64,000 nt of DNA from Maritimibacter sp. DP1N21-5 (GCF_019218295.1 NZ_JAHUZF010000003.1:124001-188000); one strand, 5' to 3'; counted from the first letter of the stretch, positions 35,778-44,819 are shown. Numbers and translations are program-made. The notes: a model not told the origin generated them from the sequence alone.

Positions 35778-37064
35778 ATGGGCGCGCGGAGGGACGAACC
35801 GGCTCGGTCCGATGGGCACGCTACGAAGCGCCTTGTGGTCATAGGCGCGGGCATGGCTGCCGGACGGATGATCGACCATCTGGTGGCGGAAGACTCCGGC
35901 TGGCAGATCACGATCTTCAACGCCGAACCGCGCGGGACCTACAACCGTCTCATGCTGTCACCGGTGCTGGCGGGCGAAAAGACCTATGACGAGATCGTCA
36001 CGCATAATGACGACTTCTATGCAGGCCACGGGATCGTGACGCGCTTCGGCGAACAGGTCCTTGGCATCGGCCGGGCCCGGCGCGTGGTGGTGGGCGAGAA
36101 GGGCGAGGTGCCCTATGACAGGCTGGTCATCGCCACCGGGTCGACTCCCTTCATCATTCCGCTTCCGGGTCACGACCTGAAAGGCGTGATCCCCTACCGT
36201 GACCTCGAGGATACCGAAGAGATGATGCGCCTGGGCGACAGGCCGGGGGCCAAGGCCGTGGTGATCGGGGGCGGGCTGCTGGGCCTCGAAGCAGCGGCGG
36301 GCATGGCGGCGCGCGGTGTCGACGTGACCGTGGTGCATATCATGGGGCACCTCATGGAGCGTCAGCTTGACGAGGCGGCGGGCTATCTTCTGCGTCGGTC
36401 GCTCATGGACAAGGGCATTCGCGTGCTCTGTCAGGCCAATTCCAAGGCGATCCTCGGCGAGGACGGTCGCGTTCGGGCGCTGCTTCTGGAAGACGGCACG
36501 GAACTTCCGTGCGACCTGCTCGTCATGGCGGTGGGGATCCGGCCCAATGTCGCTCTCGCCAAGGAAGCCGGTCTGGAGGTCGGGCGGGGTGTTATCGTGG
36601 ACGACCATATGACCACCTCAGACCCCGATATCCTCGCGCTGGGCGAATGCGTTGAGCACCGGGGCGCGGTGTTTGGTCTCGTCGCACCGCTCTACGATCA
36701 AGCCAAGGTCGCTGCCGAAATGCTCATGGGCCGCCACGCCGTTTTCGTGAACAAGGAAGTCTCTACCAAGCTCAAGGTCACCGGCTGCGACCTCTTTTCG
36801 GCGGGTGATTTCGCCGCCGGCGGCGGGCGGGAAGAGATCGTCTTTTCTGACCCGACCCGTGCTCTCTACAAGCGGCTCGTGATCGAAGGCGACCGCCTGA
36901 TCGGGGCGGTGATGTACGGCGAAACCGACGACGGCGCCTGGTTTTACAAGCTGATCCGTGACGGGGTCGACGTAAGCCCGCTGCGCGACGTGATGATCTT
37001 CGGGCCCGATTATCAGGAACCGCTCGCGGATATGTCCTCGGGCCGCTGTTCGCTGGCTGGGTGA
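35778..37064 (+). CDS. FAD/NAD(P)H reductase, NirB N-terminal-like (assimilatory nitrate reductase electron-transfer subunit)
   Basis: A 428-residue flavoprotein disulfide-reductase-fold protein. The FAD motif VVIGAGMAAGRMIDHL starts near residue 19, TYNRLMLSPVL and the second FAD segment IATGSTPFI follow, and VVIGGGLLGLEAAAGMAARG binds NAD(P)H. The sequence is like the first half of nitrite reductase NirB or Klebsiella NasB, but it stops before any siroheme domain. It probably feeds electrons from NADH to NasA, whose GTG start overlaps its stop. Confidence 0.85.
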   Translation: MGARRDEPARSDGHATKRLVVIGAGMAAGRMIDHLVAEDSGWQITIFNAEPRGTYNRLMLSPVLAGEKTYDEIVTHNDDFYAGHGIVTRFGEQVLGIGRARRVVVGEKGEVPYDRLVIATGSTPFIIPLPGHDLKGVIPYRDLEDTEEMMRLGDRPGAKAVVIGGGLLGLEAAAGMAARGVDVTVVHIMGHLMERQLDEAAGYLLRRSLMDKGIRVLCQANSKAILGEDGRVRALLLEDGTELPCDLLVMAVGIRPNVALAKEAGLEVGRGVIVDDHMTTSDPDILALGECVEHRGAVFGLVAPLYDQAKVAAEMLMGRHAVFVNKEVSTKLKVTGCDLFSAGDFAAGGGREEIVFSDPTRALYKRLVIEGDRLIGAVMYGETDDGAWFYKLIRDGVDVSPLRDVMIFGPDYQEPLADMSSGRCSLAG

Positions 37065-39703
37065 AGACGATGAAGGACATGGCCTCTCCCACGATCCGAT
37101 CGACCTGTCCCTACTGTGGTGTGGGCTGCGGGGTTCTGCTGACGCCGACCGGCGACGGGGGACTGGAGGTCAAGGGCGACCCGACCCATCCGGCGAACAG
37201 GGGCCGGCTTTGTTCAAAAGGCTCGGCGCTGGGCCAGACGCTTGGGCTGGACGACCGGCTGCTGGAGCCACGCATCGGGAAGGAGCCTGCCACTTGGGAT
37301 GCGGCGCTCGACCTCGTGGCCGGGACCTTCAAGCGGACGATTGCGGAGCACGGACCGGACTCGGTCGCGCTTTATGTCTCGGGCCAGCTTCTGACCGAGG
37401 ACTACTACGTCGCCAACAAGCTCGCCAAAGGGTTTTTCGGCACGGCCAACATCGACACGAACTCGCGGCTCTGCATGGCCTCGACCGTGGCCGGTCACAA
37501 ACGGGCGTTCGGCACGGATACGGTGCCGGGCACCTATGACGACCTCGAGGAGGCCGACCTCATCGTCCTTACCGGGTCGAACCTCGCCTGGTGCCATCCA
37601 GTGCTCTACCAGCGCATCCTCACCGCACGAAAGGCGCGAGGCACGAAGCTCGTCGTCATCGACCCGCGCCGCACCGCGAGTTGCGACGGGGCCGAGCTGC
37701 ACCTGCCGCTCGCGCCGGGCTCGGACGTGGCGCTCTTCAACGGGCTTCTCGCCGAAATTGCAGGGCGCGGTCTGGTCGATGCCGATTTTGCGGCGCATGT
37801 GTCGGGGGCCGAAGAGGCTATCGCGGCAGCGCAGGCGACGGACCTGTCGGTGACGGAACTGTCGGATGGGGACCTCGCCGCGTTCTTCGACATGTGGTGC
37901 GGCACGGAAAAGGTCGTCACGATCTTCTCGCAGGGCGTGAACCAATCCTCGTCTGGCAGCGACAAGGTCAACGCCATCCTCAACTGTCACCTTGCCACGG
38001 GACGGATCGGCAGGCCGGGCCTCGGACCTTTTTCCGTCACCGGCCAGCCCAATGCCATGGGCGGGCGCGAGGTCGGTGGTCTGGCCAACATGCTCGCCTG
38101 CCATCTCGATATCGAGAACGCCGCGCATCGTCAGACGGTCCAGGGCTTCTGGTCGTCGCCTGCCATGCCCGAGGCGGCGGGGCTCAAGGCCGTGGACATG
38201 TTCAAGGCGGTGGGAGACGGGCGCATCAAGGCGCTCTGGATCATCCACACGAACCCGGCGGTGTCGATGCCTGATGCCGATGCCGTGAAATCCGCCATCG
38301 CGGGCTGCGATTTCGTCGTGGTCAGCGATGTGACCGTCGCGACCGACACCGCGCGGCTCGCCGATGTGCTCTTGCCCGCCGCCGCCTGGGCGGAGAAGTC
38401 GGGGACCGTCACCAACTCCGACCGGACGATCTCGCGGCAACGGGCAGCGCTGCCTTTGCCCGGCGACGTGCGCCCGGACTGGGCGATCATGGCCGAGGTG
38501 GCCCGGCGGATGGGATGGACGGAGGCCTTCGACTATGAAACGCCCGCCGAGATTTTCCGGGAGTACGCGGCCCTTTCCGGGTTCGCCGCGCAGTTCGGGC
38601 GGGATTTCGACATCTCGGGTCTCGCCGACCTGACGGACGAGGATTACGACGCCCTGTCCCCGGTGCGCTGGCCCGTGACCGCCACCACGACCGGCGGGCG
38701 GTTCTTCGGCGACGGGCGGTTCTTCACCCCCGACGGTCGCGCAAGGATGGTCGCTGTGAAACACCGTGCGCCGCACGCGACCACCGCAGAGGAGCGTCCC
38801 TTCCGTCTGAACACGGGCCGGGTCCGGGACCAGTGGCACACGATGACACGCACGGCGAAGTCGCCGCGCCTGTCGGCGCATCTGCCGGAGCCCTTCCTCG
38901 AAATCCATCCGAGCGATGCCGAGCGCCTAGGCCTTGGTCCTGCTGCGCTGGTTACGGTCGAGACCGACCATGGCCGTGCGATCCTGCGGGCGCTAGTGAC
39001 CGACAATGTACGCAGGGGCGAGGTTTTTGCGCCGATGCACTGGACCGGCGAGAACGCGCCCTCCGCCCGGATCGACGCCTTGGTCGCGCCAGTCGTGGAC
39101 CCTGTCTCGGGCCAGCCCGAAAGCAAGGCGAGCGTGGCCAGCGTCATGCCCTACGATGCCGCATGGTATGGCTTCGCGATCGCGAGCCGCCACATCGCGC
39201 TGACCGCGGACTATGTCGCGCGGGTGCGCACGGAGGCCGGTTGGCGCGCCGAACTTTCCGGGGCGGACAGTCCCGCAGACTGGACCGTCTTCGCGCGCGA
39301 TTTGTTCGGGCTCGGACCCGAGGTGCAGATGCAGGCCGTGAAGGACGAGGCGCGCGGCAATCATCGCTTTGCGTTCTTCGAAGACGGCCAGCTTGTTGCG
39401 GCCTTCTTCGCGTCGAAAACGCCCGTGGCGCTTACCCGAGATTACCTTGCCACTCTCCCGGGAACCGAAGGTCAGGGCGTGCTCACGGGCCGGGCACCGG
39501 CCGACCGGCCGGATCCGGGTCCGACGATCTGTGCCTGCTTCGGGGTCGGTCTCAACACCATCGTCGCGGCCATCGAAGAGAGAAGCCTCACCCGCGTCGA
39601 CGACATCGGGGCGGCACTTCAGGCGGGCACGAATTGCGGCTCCTGCCGGGCCGAACTCGGCGCGCTCCTCGCCGGTCGGACGTCCAACGTCGCGGCAGAA
39701 TGA
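37061..39703 (+). CDS. nasA: Assimilatory nitrate reductase catalytic subunit NasA
   Basis: An 880-residue molybdopterin enzyme that reduces nitrate to nitrite in the cytoplasm. The N-terminal [4Fe-4S] site is formed by Cys16, Cys19, Cys23 (CPYCGVGC) and Cys51. Molybdopterin domains follow, with TNSRLCMAS, FSQGVNQSSSG and GLGPFSVTGQPNAMGGREVGG, and a C-terminal dinucleotide-binding domain (RVRDQWHTMTRT). The last 60 residues add a BFD-like [2Fe-2S] domain with Cys824, Cys826, Cys859 and Cys862. There is no Tat signal, as expected for NasA. The start is GTG 37061; ATG 37070 or 37079 are possible. Confidence 0.95.
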   Translation: MKTMKDMASPTIRSTCPYCGVGCGVLLTPTGDGGLEVKGDPTHPANRGRLCSKGSALGQTLGLDDRLLEPRIGKEPATWDAALDLVAGTFKRTIAEHGPDSVALYVSGQLLTEDYYVANKLAKGFFGTANIDTNSRLCMASTVAGHKRAFGTDTVPGTYDDLEEADLIVLTGSNLAWCHPVLYQRILTARKARGTKLVVIDPRRTASCDGAELHLPLAPGSDVALFNGLLAEIAGRGLVDADFAAHVSGAEEAIAAAQATDLSVTELSDGDLAAFFDMWCGTEKVVTIFSQGVNQSSSGSDKVNAILNCHLATGRIGRPGLGPFSVTGQPNAMGGREVGGLANMLACHLDIENAAHRQTVQGFWSSPAMPEAAGLKAVDMFKAVGDGRIKALWIIHTNPAVSMPDADAVKSAIAGCDFVVVSDVTVATDTARLADVLLPAAAWAEKSGTVTNSDRTISRQRAALPLPGDVRPDWAIMAEVARRMGWTEAFDYETPAEIFREYAALSGFAAQFGRDFDISGLADLTDEDYDALSPVRWPVTATTTGGRFFGDGRFFTPDGRARMVAVKHRAPHATTAEERPFRLNTGRVRDQWHTMTRTAKSPRLSAHLPEPFLEIHPSDAERLGLGPAALVTVETDHGRAILRALVTDNVRRGEVFAPMHWTGENAPSARIDALVAPVVDPVSGQPESKASVASVMPYDAAWYGFAIASRHIALTADYVARVRTEAGWRAELSGADSPADWTVFARDLFGLGPEVQMQAVKDEARGNHRFAFFEDGQLVAAFFASKTPVALTRDYLATLPGTEGQGVLTGRAPADRPDPGPTICACFGVGLNTIVAAIEERSLTRVDDIGAALQAGTNCGSCRAELGALLAGRTSNVAAE

Positions 39704-39740
39704 CGACACCCTTGCCCGAAAGACAGTCCGTCGCCTAGAG

Positions 39741-39870
39741 TTTGAGCAGACACCCTGCGCAATCGCTCAAACCGCGGGCAAAGGCGACTGTGATGCCCAA
39801 ATCGCGGGGGATCACTGGACCAATCCGTACAGGCGCGAAAATGTCGGGTGCCACGCCTTTGCAGGCCTGT
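39741..39870 (+). promoter_or_regulatory. Structured leader of the NMT1-type importer operon
   Basis: The 187 bases between nasA and the next gene hold a perfect 7-bp inverted repeat TTTGAGC/GCTCAAA (39741-39747, 39765-39771), a GGGCA/TGCCC pairing, and ACAGGC/GCCTGT (39829-39834, 39865-39870). The last stem closes 7 bases before the ribosome binding site of the binding-protein gene. The structure could control translation, for example as a small-molecule riboswitch, but I cannot assign it to a class by eye. Confidence 0.3.
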
Positions 39871-39890
39871 CCAAACTGGGAGTATCCAAC

Positions 39891-40895
39891 GTGTTCCAAC
39901 GCACCATAATCGTTACCGCTTTCGCCGGTCTGGCAGCGACCACAGCCATGGCGCAAACCGCCGTGCCATTCGCGCTTGACTGGAAATTCGAAGGTCCGGC
40001 GGCCCCGTATTTCGTCGCCATCGACAAGGGCTATTTCGCGGACAAGGGCCTCGAGGTGGAAATCACCGAGGGCGCAGGGTCGCTCGATGCGATCCCGAAG
40101 ATCGCGACCGGGGCCTTCCCGGTCGGCTTCGCCGACATCAACTCGGTCATCAAGTTCCTTGACCAGAACCCCGGCGCGCCGGTCACGGGCATCATGATGA
40201 TCTACGACAAGCCGCCCTTCGCGGTGATCGGCCGCAAGTCGCTGGGCATCACCGATGACCCGAAGTCGCTCGAAGGCAAGGTGCTTGGCGCGCCGCCGCC
40301 CGATGGCGCCTGGGCGCAATTCCCGATCTTTGCCGCCGAGAACGAACTCGACATGTCCTCGATCACGGTGGAACCCGTCGGCTTCCCGACCCGCGAGCCG
40401 ATGCTGGCCGAGGGCAACGTGGCCTCGATCACGGGGTTCTCGTTCACGAGTTACCTCAACGCCGCGCGTCTGGGCGTGCCGGAGGATGACCTCGTCACGC
40501 TTCTCATGTCGGACCATGGCGTGGACCTCTACGGCAACGCGATCATCGTGAACACCGATTACGCCGCCGAGAACCCGGATGTGATCAAAGGCTTCCTCGA
40601 AGCCGTGGCGATGGGTTGGAAGGACGCCATCGCAGACCCGTCGGCCGCTGTCGAAAGCCTGATGGAGCGCAACCCGGCGGCGGATGCCGAACTGGAAACC
40701 CGTCGTCTGCAGCTCTCCATCGACGCCAATGTCGCGACCGAGGCCGCCATGGCGGGCTTCGGCCTGATCGACGAGGACCGGATGGCTTCGGCGGTCGAGC
40801 AGATCAAGCTCACCTACGAATTCACGAACGAACCGGACGTGGCCAGCTATTTCACAGAGGACTACCTGCCGGAAGCGGGCTTCCCGCTCGAATAA
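39891..40895 (+). CDS. ABC transporter substrate-binding protein, NMT1/SsuA family
   Basis: A 334-residue periplasmic binding protein. The signal peptide MFQRTIIVTAFAGLAATTAMA is cleaved before QTAVPFALDWKFEG, and AIDKGYFADKGLEVEITEGAGS is the typical opening of NMT1/THI5-like and SsuA/TauA domains. The family binds pyrimidine precursors, sulfonates, taurine, purines or related small molecules. The start is GTG at 39891 with GGGAG eight bases before it. Its position after nasA suggests a nitrogen-containing substrate; that is inference. Confidence 0.85.
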   Translation: MFQRTIIVTAFAGLAATTAMAQTAVPFALDWKFEGPAAPYFVAIDKGYFADKGLEVEITEGAGSLDAIPKIATGAFPVGFADINSVIKFLDQNPGAPVTGIMMIYDKPPFAVIGRKSLGITDDPKSLEGKVLGAPPPDGAWAQFPIFAAENELDMSSITVEPVGFPTREPMLAEGNVASITGFSFTSYLNAARLGVPEDDLVTLLMSDHGVDLYGNAIIVNTDYAAENPDVIKGFLEAVAMGWKDAIADPSAAVESLMERNPAADAELETRRLQLSIDANVATEAAMAGFGLIDEDRMASAVEQIKLTYEFTNEPDVASYFTEDYLPEAGFPLE

Positions 40896-40903
40896 GTGAT
40901 GCG

Positions 40904-40929
40904 ACGGGCGCGGGGCAACTCGCGCCCGT
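40904..40929 (+). promoter_or_regulatory. 9-bp stem-loop after the NMT1-type binding-protein gene
   Basis: ACGGGCGCG (40904-40912) and CGCGCCCGT (40921-40929) pair perfectly, 8 bases after the stop codon and 28 bases before the ATPase gene. A weak T-containing stretch (ATTCCGTTTTG) follows, so partial termination is possible as well as mRNA protection. Confidence 0.55.
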
Positions 40930-40957
40930 ATTCCGTTTTGGGGAAAGGGGCGGGACC

Positions 40958-41740
40958 ATGTATCCCATGATCAAGATCGAAGGCGTGCGCCACGCCTACA
41001 AGACGGCAAAGGGGCCATTGCCGGTGCTGAACGGCCTCGAGGTCGAGGTAAACGAAGGCGGCTTCGTCGCGGTCGTCGGTCCGTCCGGCTGCGGAAAATC
41101 GACGCTGACCAAGCTGGTCGCGGGGCTCATGAAGCCGGACGAGGGCCGCGTCATGGTGCACGGCGAGGTGGTGACAGGCCCGAGGTCGACGGTCGGGATG
41201 GCGTTCCAGAACCCGGTCATGCTCGAATGGCGCACGATCCTCGAGAACATCATGCTGCCGCTCGAGATCGTGCCGAACAAGCTCGGCAAGGCGGAGAAGG
41301 TCGAGCGGGCGAATTACCTGCTGGAGCTCGTCGGGCTTGCGGGCTTCGGCGACAAACGCCCCTCCGAATTGTCGGGCGGGATGCGCCAACGGGCGAGCCT
41401 CTGTCGCGCCCTGGTGCACAAGCCGGAGGTGCTGATCCTTGACGAGCCCTTCGGCGCCCTCGACGCCTTTACCCGCGAGGACCTGTGGCAGACCATGCAC
41501 AAGGTGAAGGAGGAGGAGCCCTTCACCGGGGTCCTGATCACCCATGACTTGCGCGAGTCGATCTTTCTGGCCGACACGGTCGTAGTCTTGTCGCAGCGCC
41601 CGGCGATGACGCAATACGTCCTCGACGTGCCGAGCAAGGGGCCGCGCACCCTCGACGATCTCTACACGCCGGAAGCGGCGGAAATGCTCAACATTCTGCG
41701 ACACCAGATCGAAGTGGCACAGGGAAGGGTGGCGGCATAA
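40958..41740 (+). CDS. ABC transporter ATP-binding protein (SsuB/TauB type)
   Basis: A 260-residue ATPase with Walker A GPSGCGKST, signature [15 protein letters not shown], Walker B LILDEPFGALDAFTRE and switch histidine in ITHDLRESIFLAD, all characteristic of sulfonate/taurine/pyrimidine-type importers. The ATG at 40958 starts MYPMIKIEGVRHAY. The stop overlaps the permease start by one base (TAATG). Confidence 0.9.
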   Translation: MYPMIKIEGVRHAYKTAKGPLPVLNGLEVEVNEGGFVAVVGPSGCGKSTLTKLVAGLMKPDEGRVMVHGEVVTGPRSTVGMAFQNPVMLEWRTILENIMLPLEIVPNKLGKAEKVERANYLLELVGLAGFGDKRPSELSGGMRQRASLCRALVHKPEVLILDEPFGALDAFTREDLWQTMHKVKEEEPFTGVLITHDLRESIFLADTVVVLSQRPAMTQYVLDVPSKGPRTLDDLYTPEAAEMLNILRHQIEVAQGRVAA

Positions 41741-42558
41741 TGGCCTATGTTCCGGAAATGAAGGCGGACACGGCGGGCGGGTCCGTGGTGAAGGTGCTGA
41801 CGTCGCGCGCGATGCTGGCCCCGATTGCGGCGGTGGTCGTGTTCCTCGCCCTGTGGGAAGCGCTCGTCTGGGTGAACGGCTGGCCGAACTATGTCATGGC
41901 TTCGCCCTCGGACCTGCCCCCCGCCTATGCGAAATACTGGGGCCTTTTCATCGAGATGGGGTGGCAGACGCTCTGGCGCACCGTCGTGGGGCTGGTGCTC
42001 GCGGTGATCGTGGGGCTTTTTCTCGGCATGATCATGGGGTTCTCCAAGCTCATGCGCGACGCGCTTTATCCGCTTCTCGTGGGGTTCAACGCGATCCCCA
42101 AAGCGACGGTGGTGCCCATCGTGGCGCTGATGTTCGTGGGCGAGCACAACTTCAACACGATCCTCATGGCCTTCATGATCTCGTTCTTCCCCATCGCAGT
42201 CTCGGTGTCGATCGGCCTGTCCACGCTGGAGCCGGAGTATCGCGACATCCTGCGGGCGCTCGGGGCGAGCCAGTCGACGATCTTCTGGAAGATCGCCCTG
42301 CCCAAGACGCTGCCGGAATTCTTCGGCGCGCTGAAGGTGGCCGTGACGCTGGCCTTCATCGGGACTAACCTGATGGAAATCGTGTCGCCGCATGGCCGGG
42401 GGCTCGGCGCGCTCTTTGACAGTGCCAAGACCAATTCCGACTATCCGCTCATGTTCGCGGTGTTGATTGCTTTGGCGGCCTTGGGGATCGTGCTTTATTA
42501 CGCGGTCGTGGCGCTGGAGAAGATCTTCGCCGGTTGGGCGGAGCGACCGCAGGGATAA
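41740..42558 (+). CDS. ABC transporter permease (SsuC/TauC type)
   Basis: A 272-residue BPD-type permease with about six helices. It has MASPSDLPPAYAKYW after the first helix, GFNAIPKATVVPIVALM, the EAA loop ILRALGASQSTIFWKIALPKTLPE that docks on the ATPase, and AFIGTNLMEIVS. It completes the three-gene importer with the NMT1-type binding protein and SsuB-like ATPase. Substrate unknown. Confidence 0.9.
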   Translation: MAYVPEMKADTAGGSVVKVLTSRAMLAPIAAVVVFLALWEALVWVNGWPNYVMASPSDLPPAYAKYWGLFIEMGWQTLWRTVVGLVLAVIVGLFLGMIMGFSKLMRDALYPLLVGFNAIPKATVVPIVALMFVGEHNFNTILMAFMISFFPIAVSVSIGLSTLEPEYRDILRALGASQSTIFWKIALPKTLPEFFGALKVAVTLAFIGTNLMEIVSPHGRGLGALFDSAKTNSDYPLMFAVLIALAALGIVLYYAVVALEKIFAGWAERPQG

Positions 42559-42589
42559 GGTTCGCGCCAGCAAGCTGGCACGACCCATC

Positions 42590-42611
42590 GGGGGGAGGCC
42601 AGCCTCCCCCC
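42590..42611 (+). terminator. GC-rich hairpin after the NMT1-type importer operon
   Basis: GGGGGGAGGC (42590-42599) and GCCTCCCCCC (42602-42611) are perfectly complementary around CA. It is followed by AAACCCCCCTCCGGGATATTTATGGACC, a stretch I recognise as resembling an intergenic motif common in Rhodobacteraceae. It lies 31 bases after the permease stop and probably acts as a terminator or transcript end. Confidence 0.5.
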
Positions 42612-42650
42612 AAACCCCCCTCCGGGATATTTATGGACCAGAGAAGCAAG

Positions 42651-42677
42651 AAGGGCCGGGAGTTGATCCCGGCCCTT
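42651..42677. terminator. Bidirectional hairpin between converging transporter operons
   Basis: AAGGGCCGGGA (42651-42661) and TCCCGGCCCTT (42667-42677) form a perfect 11-bp stem with loop GTTGA, 17 bases from the end of dctM. Modest pyrimidine-rich T stretches follow on both strands. It is the natural terminator of the leftward dctPQM operon and may back up the rightward one. Confidence 0.65.
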
Positions 42678-42694
42678 CGTCTTGGTCACTGCTC

Positions 42695-44092
42695 TCAGTT
42701 CGTTATGATCTCTGGTCCCATGAGCATCGTCGGGAGCCAGGTCGATATGATCGGCACATAGGTCACGAGGATCAGGAAGATGAAGAGGATGCCCAGGAAG
42801 GGCAGCGCGGCGCGCACCACCTTCATCATCGGCATGCCGGCCACGCCCGAGGTCACGAAGAGATTGAGGCCCACGGGCGGGGTGATCATCCCGATTTCCA
42901 TGTTCACGACCATGATGATGCCGAGGTGGATGGGGTCCACGCCAAGCTCCATGGCGATGGGGAACACGAGGGGCGCCACGATCACGATGAGCCCCGAGGG
43001 CTCCATGAACTGACCGCCGATGAGCAGGATGACGTTCACGATGATGAGGAACATGATCTTGCCGAAGCCCGCCGAGAGCATGGCGTTGGCGATCTGTTGC
43101 GGGATCTGTTCGTCGGTCAGCACGTGCTTCAGGATCAGCGCGTTCGCGATGATGAACATGAGCGTGACCGTGAGCTTGCCCGCGTCAAAGAGCGTGTCGC
43201 GGGTGTCCTTGTGCCAGAGCGAGGTGACGAGCGCCTGCGGTCGGGACAGAAGCGACTTCTTCTGGCCGCCATTGTTGGCTTCCGACAGCGGCCCCATGTC
43301 GCGGTAGACGAAGGTCGCCACGATGAAGGCATAGATCGAGGCGACGGCGGCCGCTTCGGTCGGGGTAAAGATCGCCCCGGTGATCCCGGGGATGCCGTAG
43401 ATGCCCACCATGATGATGACGATCAGCATGAGGCCCCAGAAGGCCTGCGCGAAGGAACGCGCAATTTCGCGCCAGCCCGCGAAGTCGCCCTTGGGCATGT
43501 TGCGGATCCGGGCGATCACGTAGATCGCGATCATCAGCATGACACCCGCGATGATCCCCGGAATGACACCGGCAAGGAACATGCGCCCGACCGATACCTC
43601 GACCGAGGAGGCGTAGACCACCATCACGATGGAGGGTGGAATGAGGATGCCCAGCGTGCCCGCGTTGGCGATGACGCCCGCCGCGAAGTCCTTGGTGTAG
43701 CCCTGCTGGCGCATGGCCGCGATCACGATGGTCCCGATGGCGACCACGGTGGCGGGCGACGAGCCGGAGAGCGCGGCGAAGAGCATGCAGGCGAAGACGC
43801 CGGCGATGGCGAGTCCGCCGCGGAAGTGACCGACGACCGCGATGGCGAAGCGGATGATCCGTTGCGCAACGCCGCCGGTCGACATGAAACTCGACGCGAG
43901 GATGAAGAAGGGGATCGCGAGGAGCGTATAGTGCCCGGCCATCGCCTGGTAGAAGCTCTGCGCGATGGAGGCGAGCGAGGTGTCCGAGAACACCAGAAGG
44001 AACAGGATCGACGAGAACCCCAGGGCGATCGCGATGGGAACGCCGATCAGGAGCAGACCGATGATGATGACGAAGAGAAGTGCGACTTCCAT
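42695..44092 (-). CDS. dctM: TRAP transporter large permease DctM
   Basis: A 465-residue polytopic protein of the DctM family. It begins EVALLFVIIIGLLLIGVPIAIALG and carries SFMSTGGVAQRIIRFA, LSGSSPATVVAIG, ANAGTLGILIPPSIVMVVYA and IFTPTEAAAVASIYA, all core TRAP motifs. A charged cytoplasmic insert of about 40 residues (SEANNGGQKKSLLSRPQAL) makes it longer than the common 425-residue form, as in C4-dicarboxylate DctM proteins. It ends the operon dctP-dctQ-dctM. Confidence 0.92.
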   Translation of the reverse strand: MEVALLFVIIIGLLLIGVPIAIALGFSSILFLLVFSDTSLASIAQSFYQAMAGHYTLLAIPFFILASSFMSTGGVAQRIIRFAIAVVGHFRGGLAIAGVFACMLFAALSGSSPATVVAIGTIVIAAMRQQGYTKDFAAGVIANAGTLGILIPPSIVMVVYASSVEVSVGRMFLAGVIPGIIAGVMLMIAIYVIARIRNMPKGDFAGWREIARSFAQAFWGLMLIVIIMVGIYGIPGITGAIFTPTEAAAVASIYAFIVATFVYRDMGPLSEANNGGQKKSLLSRPQALVTSLWHKDTRDTLFDAGKLTVTLMFIIANALILKHVLTDEQIPQQIANAMLSAGFGKIMFLIIVNVILLIGGQFMEPSGLIVIVAPLVFPIAMELGVDPIHLGIIMVVNMEIGMITPPVGLNLFVTSGVAGMPMMKVVRAALPFLGILFIFLILVTYVPIISTWLPTMLMGPEIITN

Positions 44093-44095
44093 GGG

Positions 44096-44746
44096 TCAGT
44101 CCTCGATGCGAGCGGCTTCGACTTCCTCTTCCATCTCGTGCGAGACGATGAGGCTGTCGGACTGGCCACGGATGATGTGAATGGCGACCTGGATGTAGCG
44201 GAACAGGAACAAGCCGACGCCGATGGGCATGATCGCGTAGGGGATCACGCGGGGCAGCTTGTCGTATTCCTCGCCCATGTTGATCCAGTCCTCGAGGAAG
44301 CGCAGGAAGCCGAGCATCGGCACCTGGTCGGTGACATAGAAGGCGCGGTCACGGGTGCCGGTGTCGAAGCCCGTCGGGAACCAGCGGCCTTCGGTTTGCC
44401 ACAGGCCGGCATAGGGCGCCCAGTAGTCCCAGGCCCCCTTCATCAGAAGCATGGCATAGGCAAGGCAGACGGTCAGCGCGATGAGCACGAGCACGCGGCG
44501 GCCGCGCGGGGCGAGCATCCCGGTTATCGCATCGACGCCGAGGTGCGCGGTCATGCGCACGCCGTAGCTGATGCCGAAGACGACGAGCCAGGCGAAGAGG
44601 ATCAGCGTGACTTCGAGCCCCCAAATGAGCGACTCGTTGAAGACGTAGCGGAGGATCACGTTGGCGAATGTGACCACAGTCATGAGGCCGAGGATCACGG
44701 CGATGACCGTCTCCTCGAAGCCCCGGCGGTATGCTGGCGCGCTCAT
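44096..44746 (-). CDS. dctQ: TRAP transporter small permease DctQ
   Basis: A 216-residue protein with four helices. LGLMTVVTFANVILRYVFN, SLIWGLEVTLILFAWLVVFG and GVRMTAHLGVDAI are the usual DctQ motifs. An extended loop between helices 3 and 4 (about 60 residues) gives the long form seen in the Rhodobacter C4-dicarboxylate system rather than the 160-residue short form. It starts 73 bases after dctP and ends 3 bases before dctM. Confidence 0.9.
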   Translation of the reverse strand: MSAPAYRRGFEETVIAVILGLMTVVTFANVILRYVFNESLIWGLEVTLILFAWLVVFGISYGVRMTAHLGVDAITGMLAPRGRRVLVLIALTVCLAYAMLLMKGAWDYWAPYAGLWQTEGRWFPTGFDTGTRDRAFYVTDQVPMLGFLRFLEDWINMGEEYDKLPRVIPYAIMPIGVGLFLFRYIQVAIHIIRGQSDSLIVSHEMEEEVEAARIED

Positions 44747-44784
44747 GGCTGCCCCCTGAAAGCCTGCAATGTTGGATGGAAAGA

Positions 44785-44810
44785 GGGCGGACGGTTTGTC
44801 CCGTCCGCCC
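44785..44810 (-). promoter_or_regulatory. 10-bp stem-loop between dctP and dctQ
   Basis: GGGCGGACGG (44785-44794) and CCGTCCGCCC (44801-44810) pair fully around a 6-base loop, 9 bases after the dctP stop in the direction of transcription. There is no strong T run next to it on the transcribed side. It probably protects or partly isolates the dctP part of the message. Confidence 0.55.
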
Positions 44811-44819
44811 GTGGTTGCC

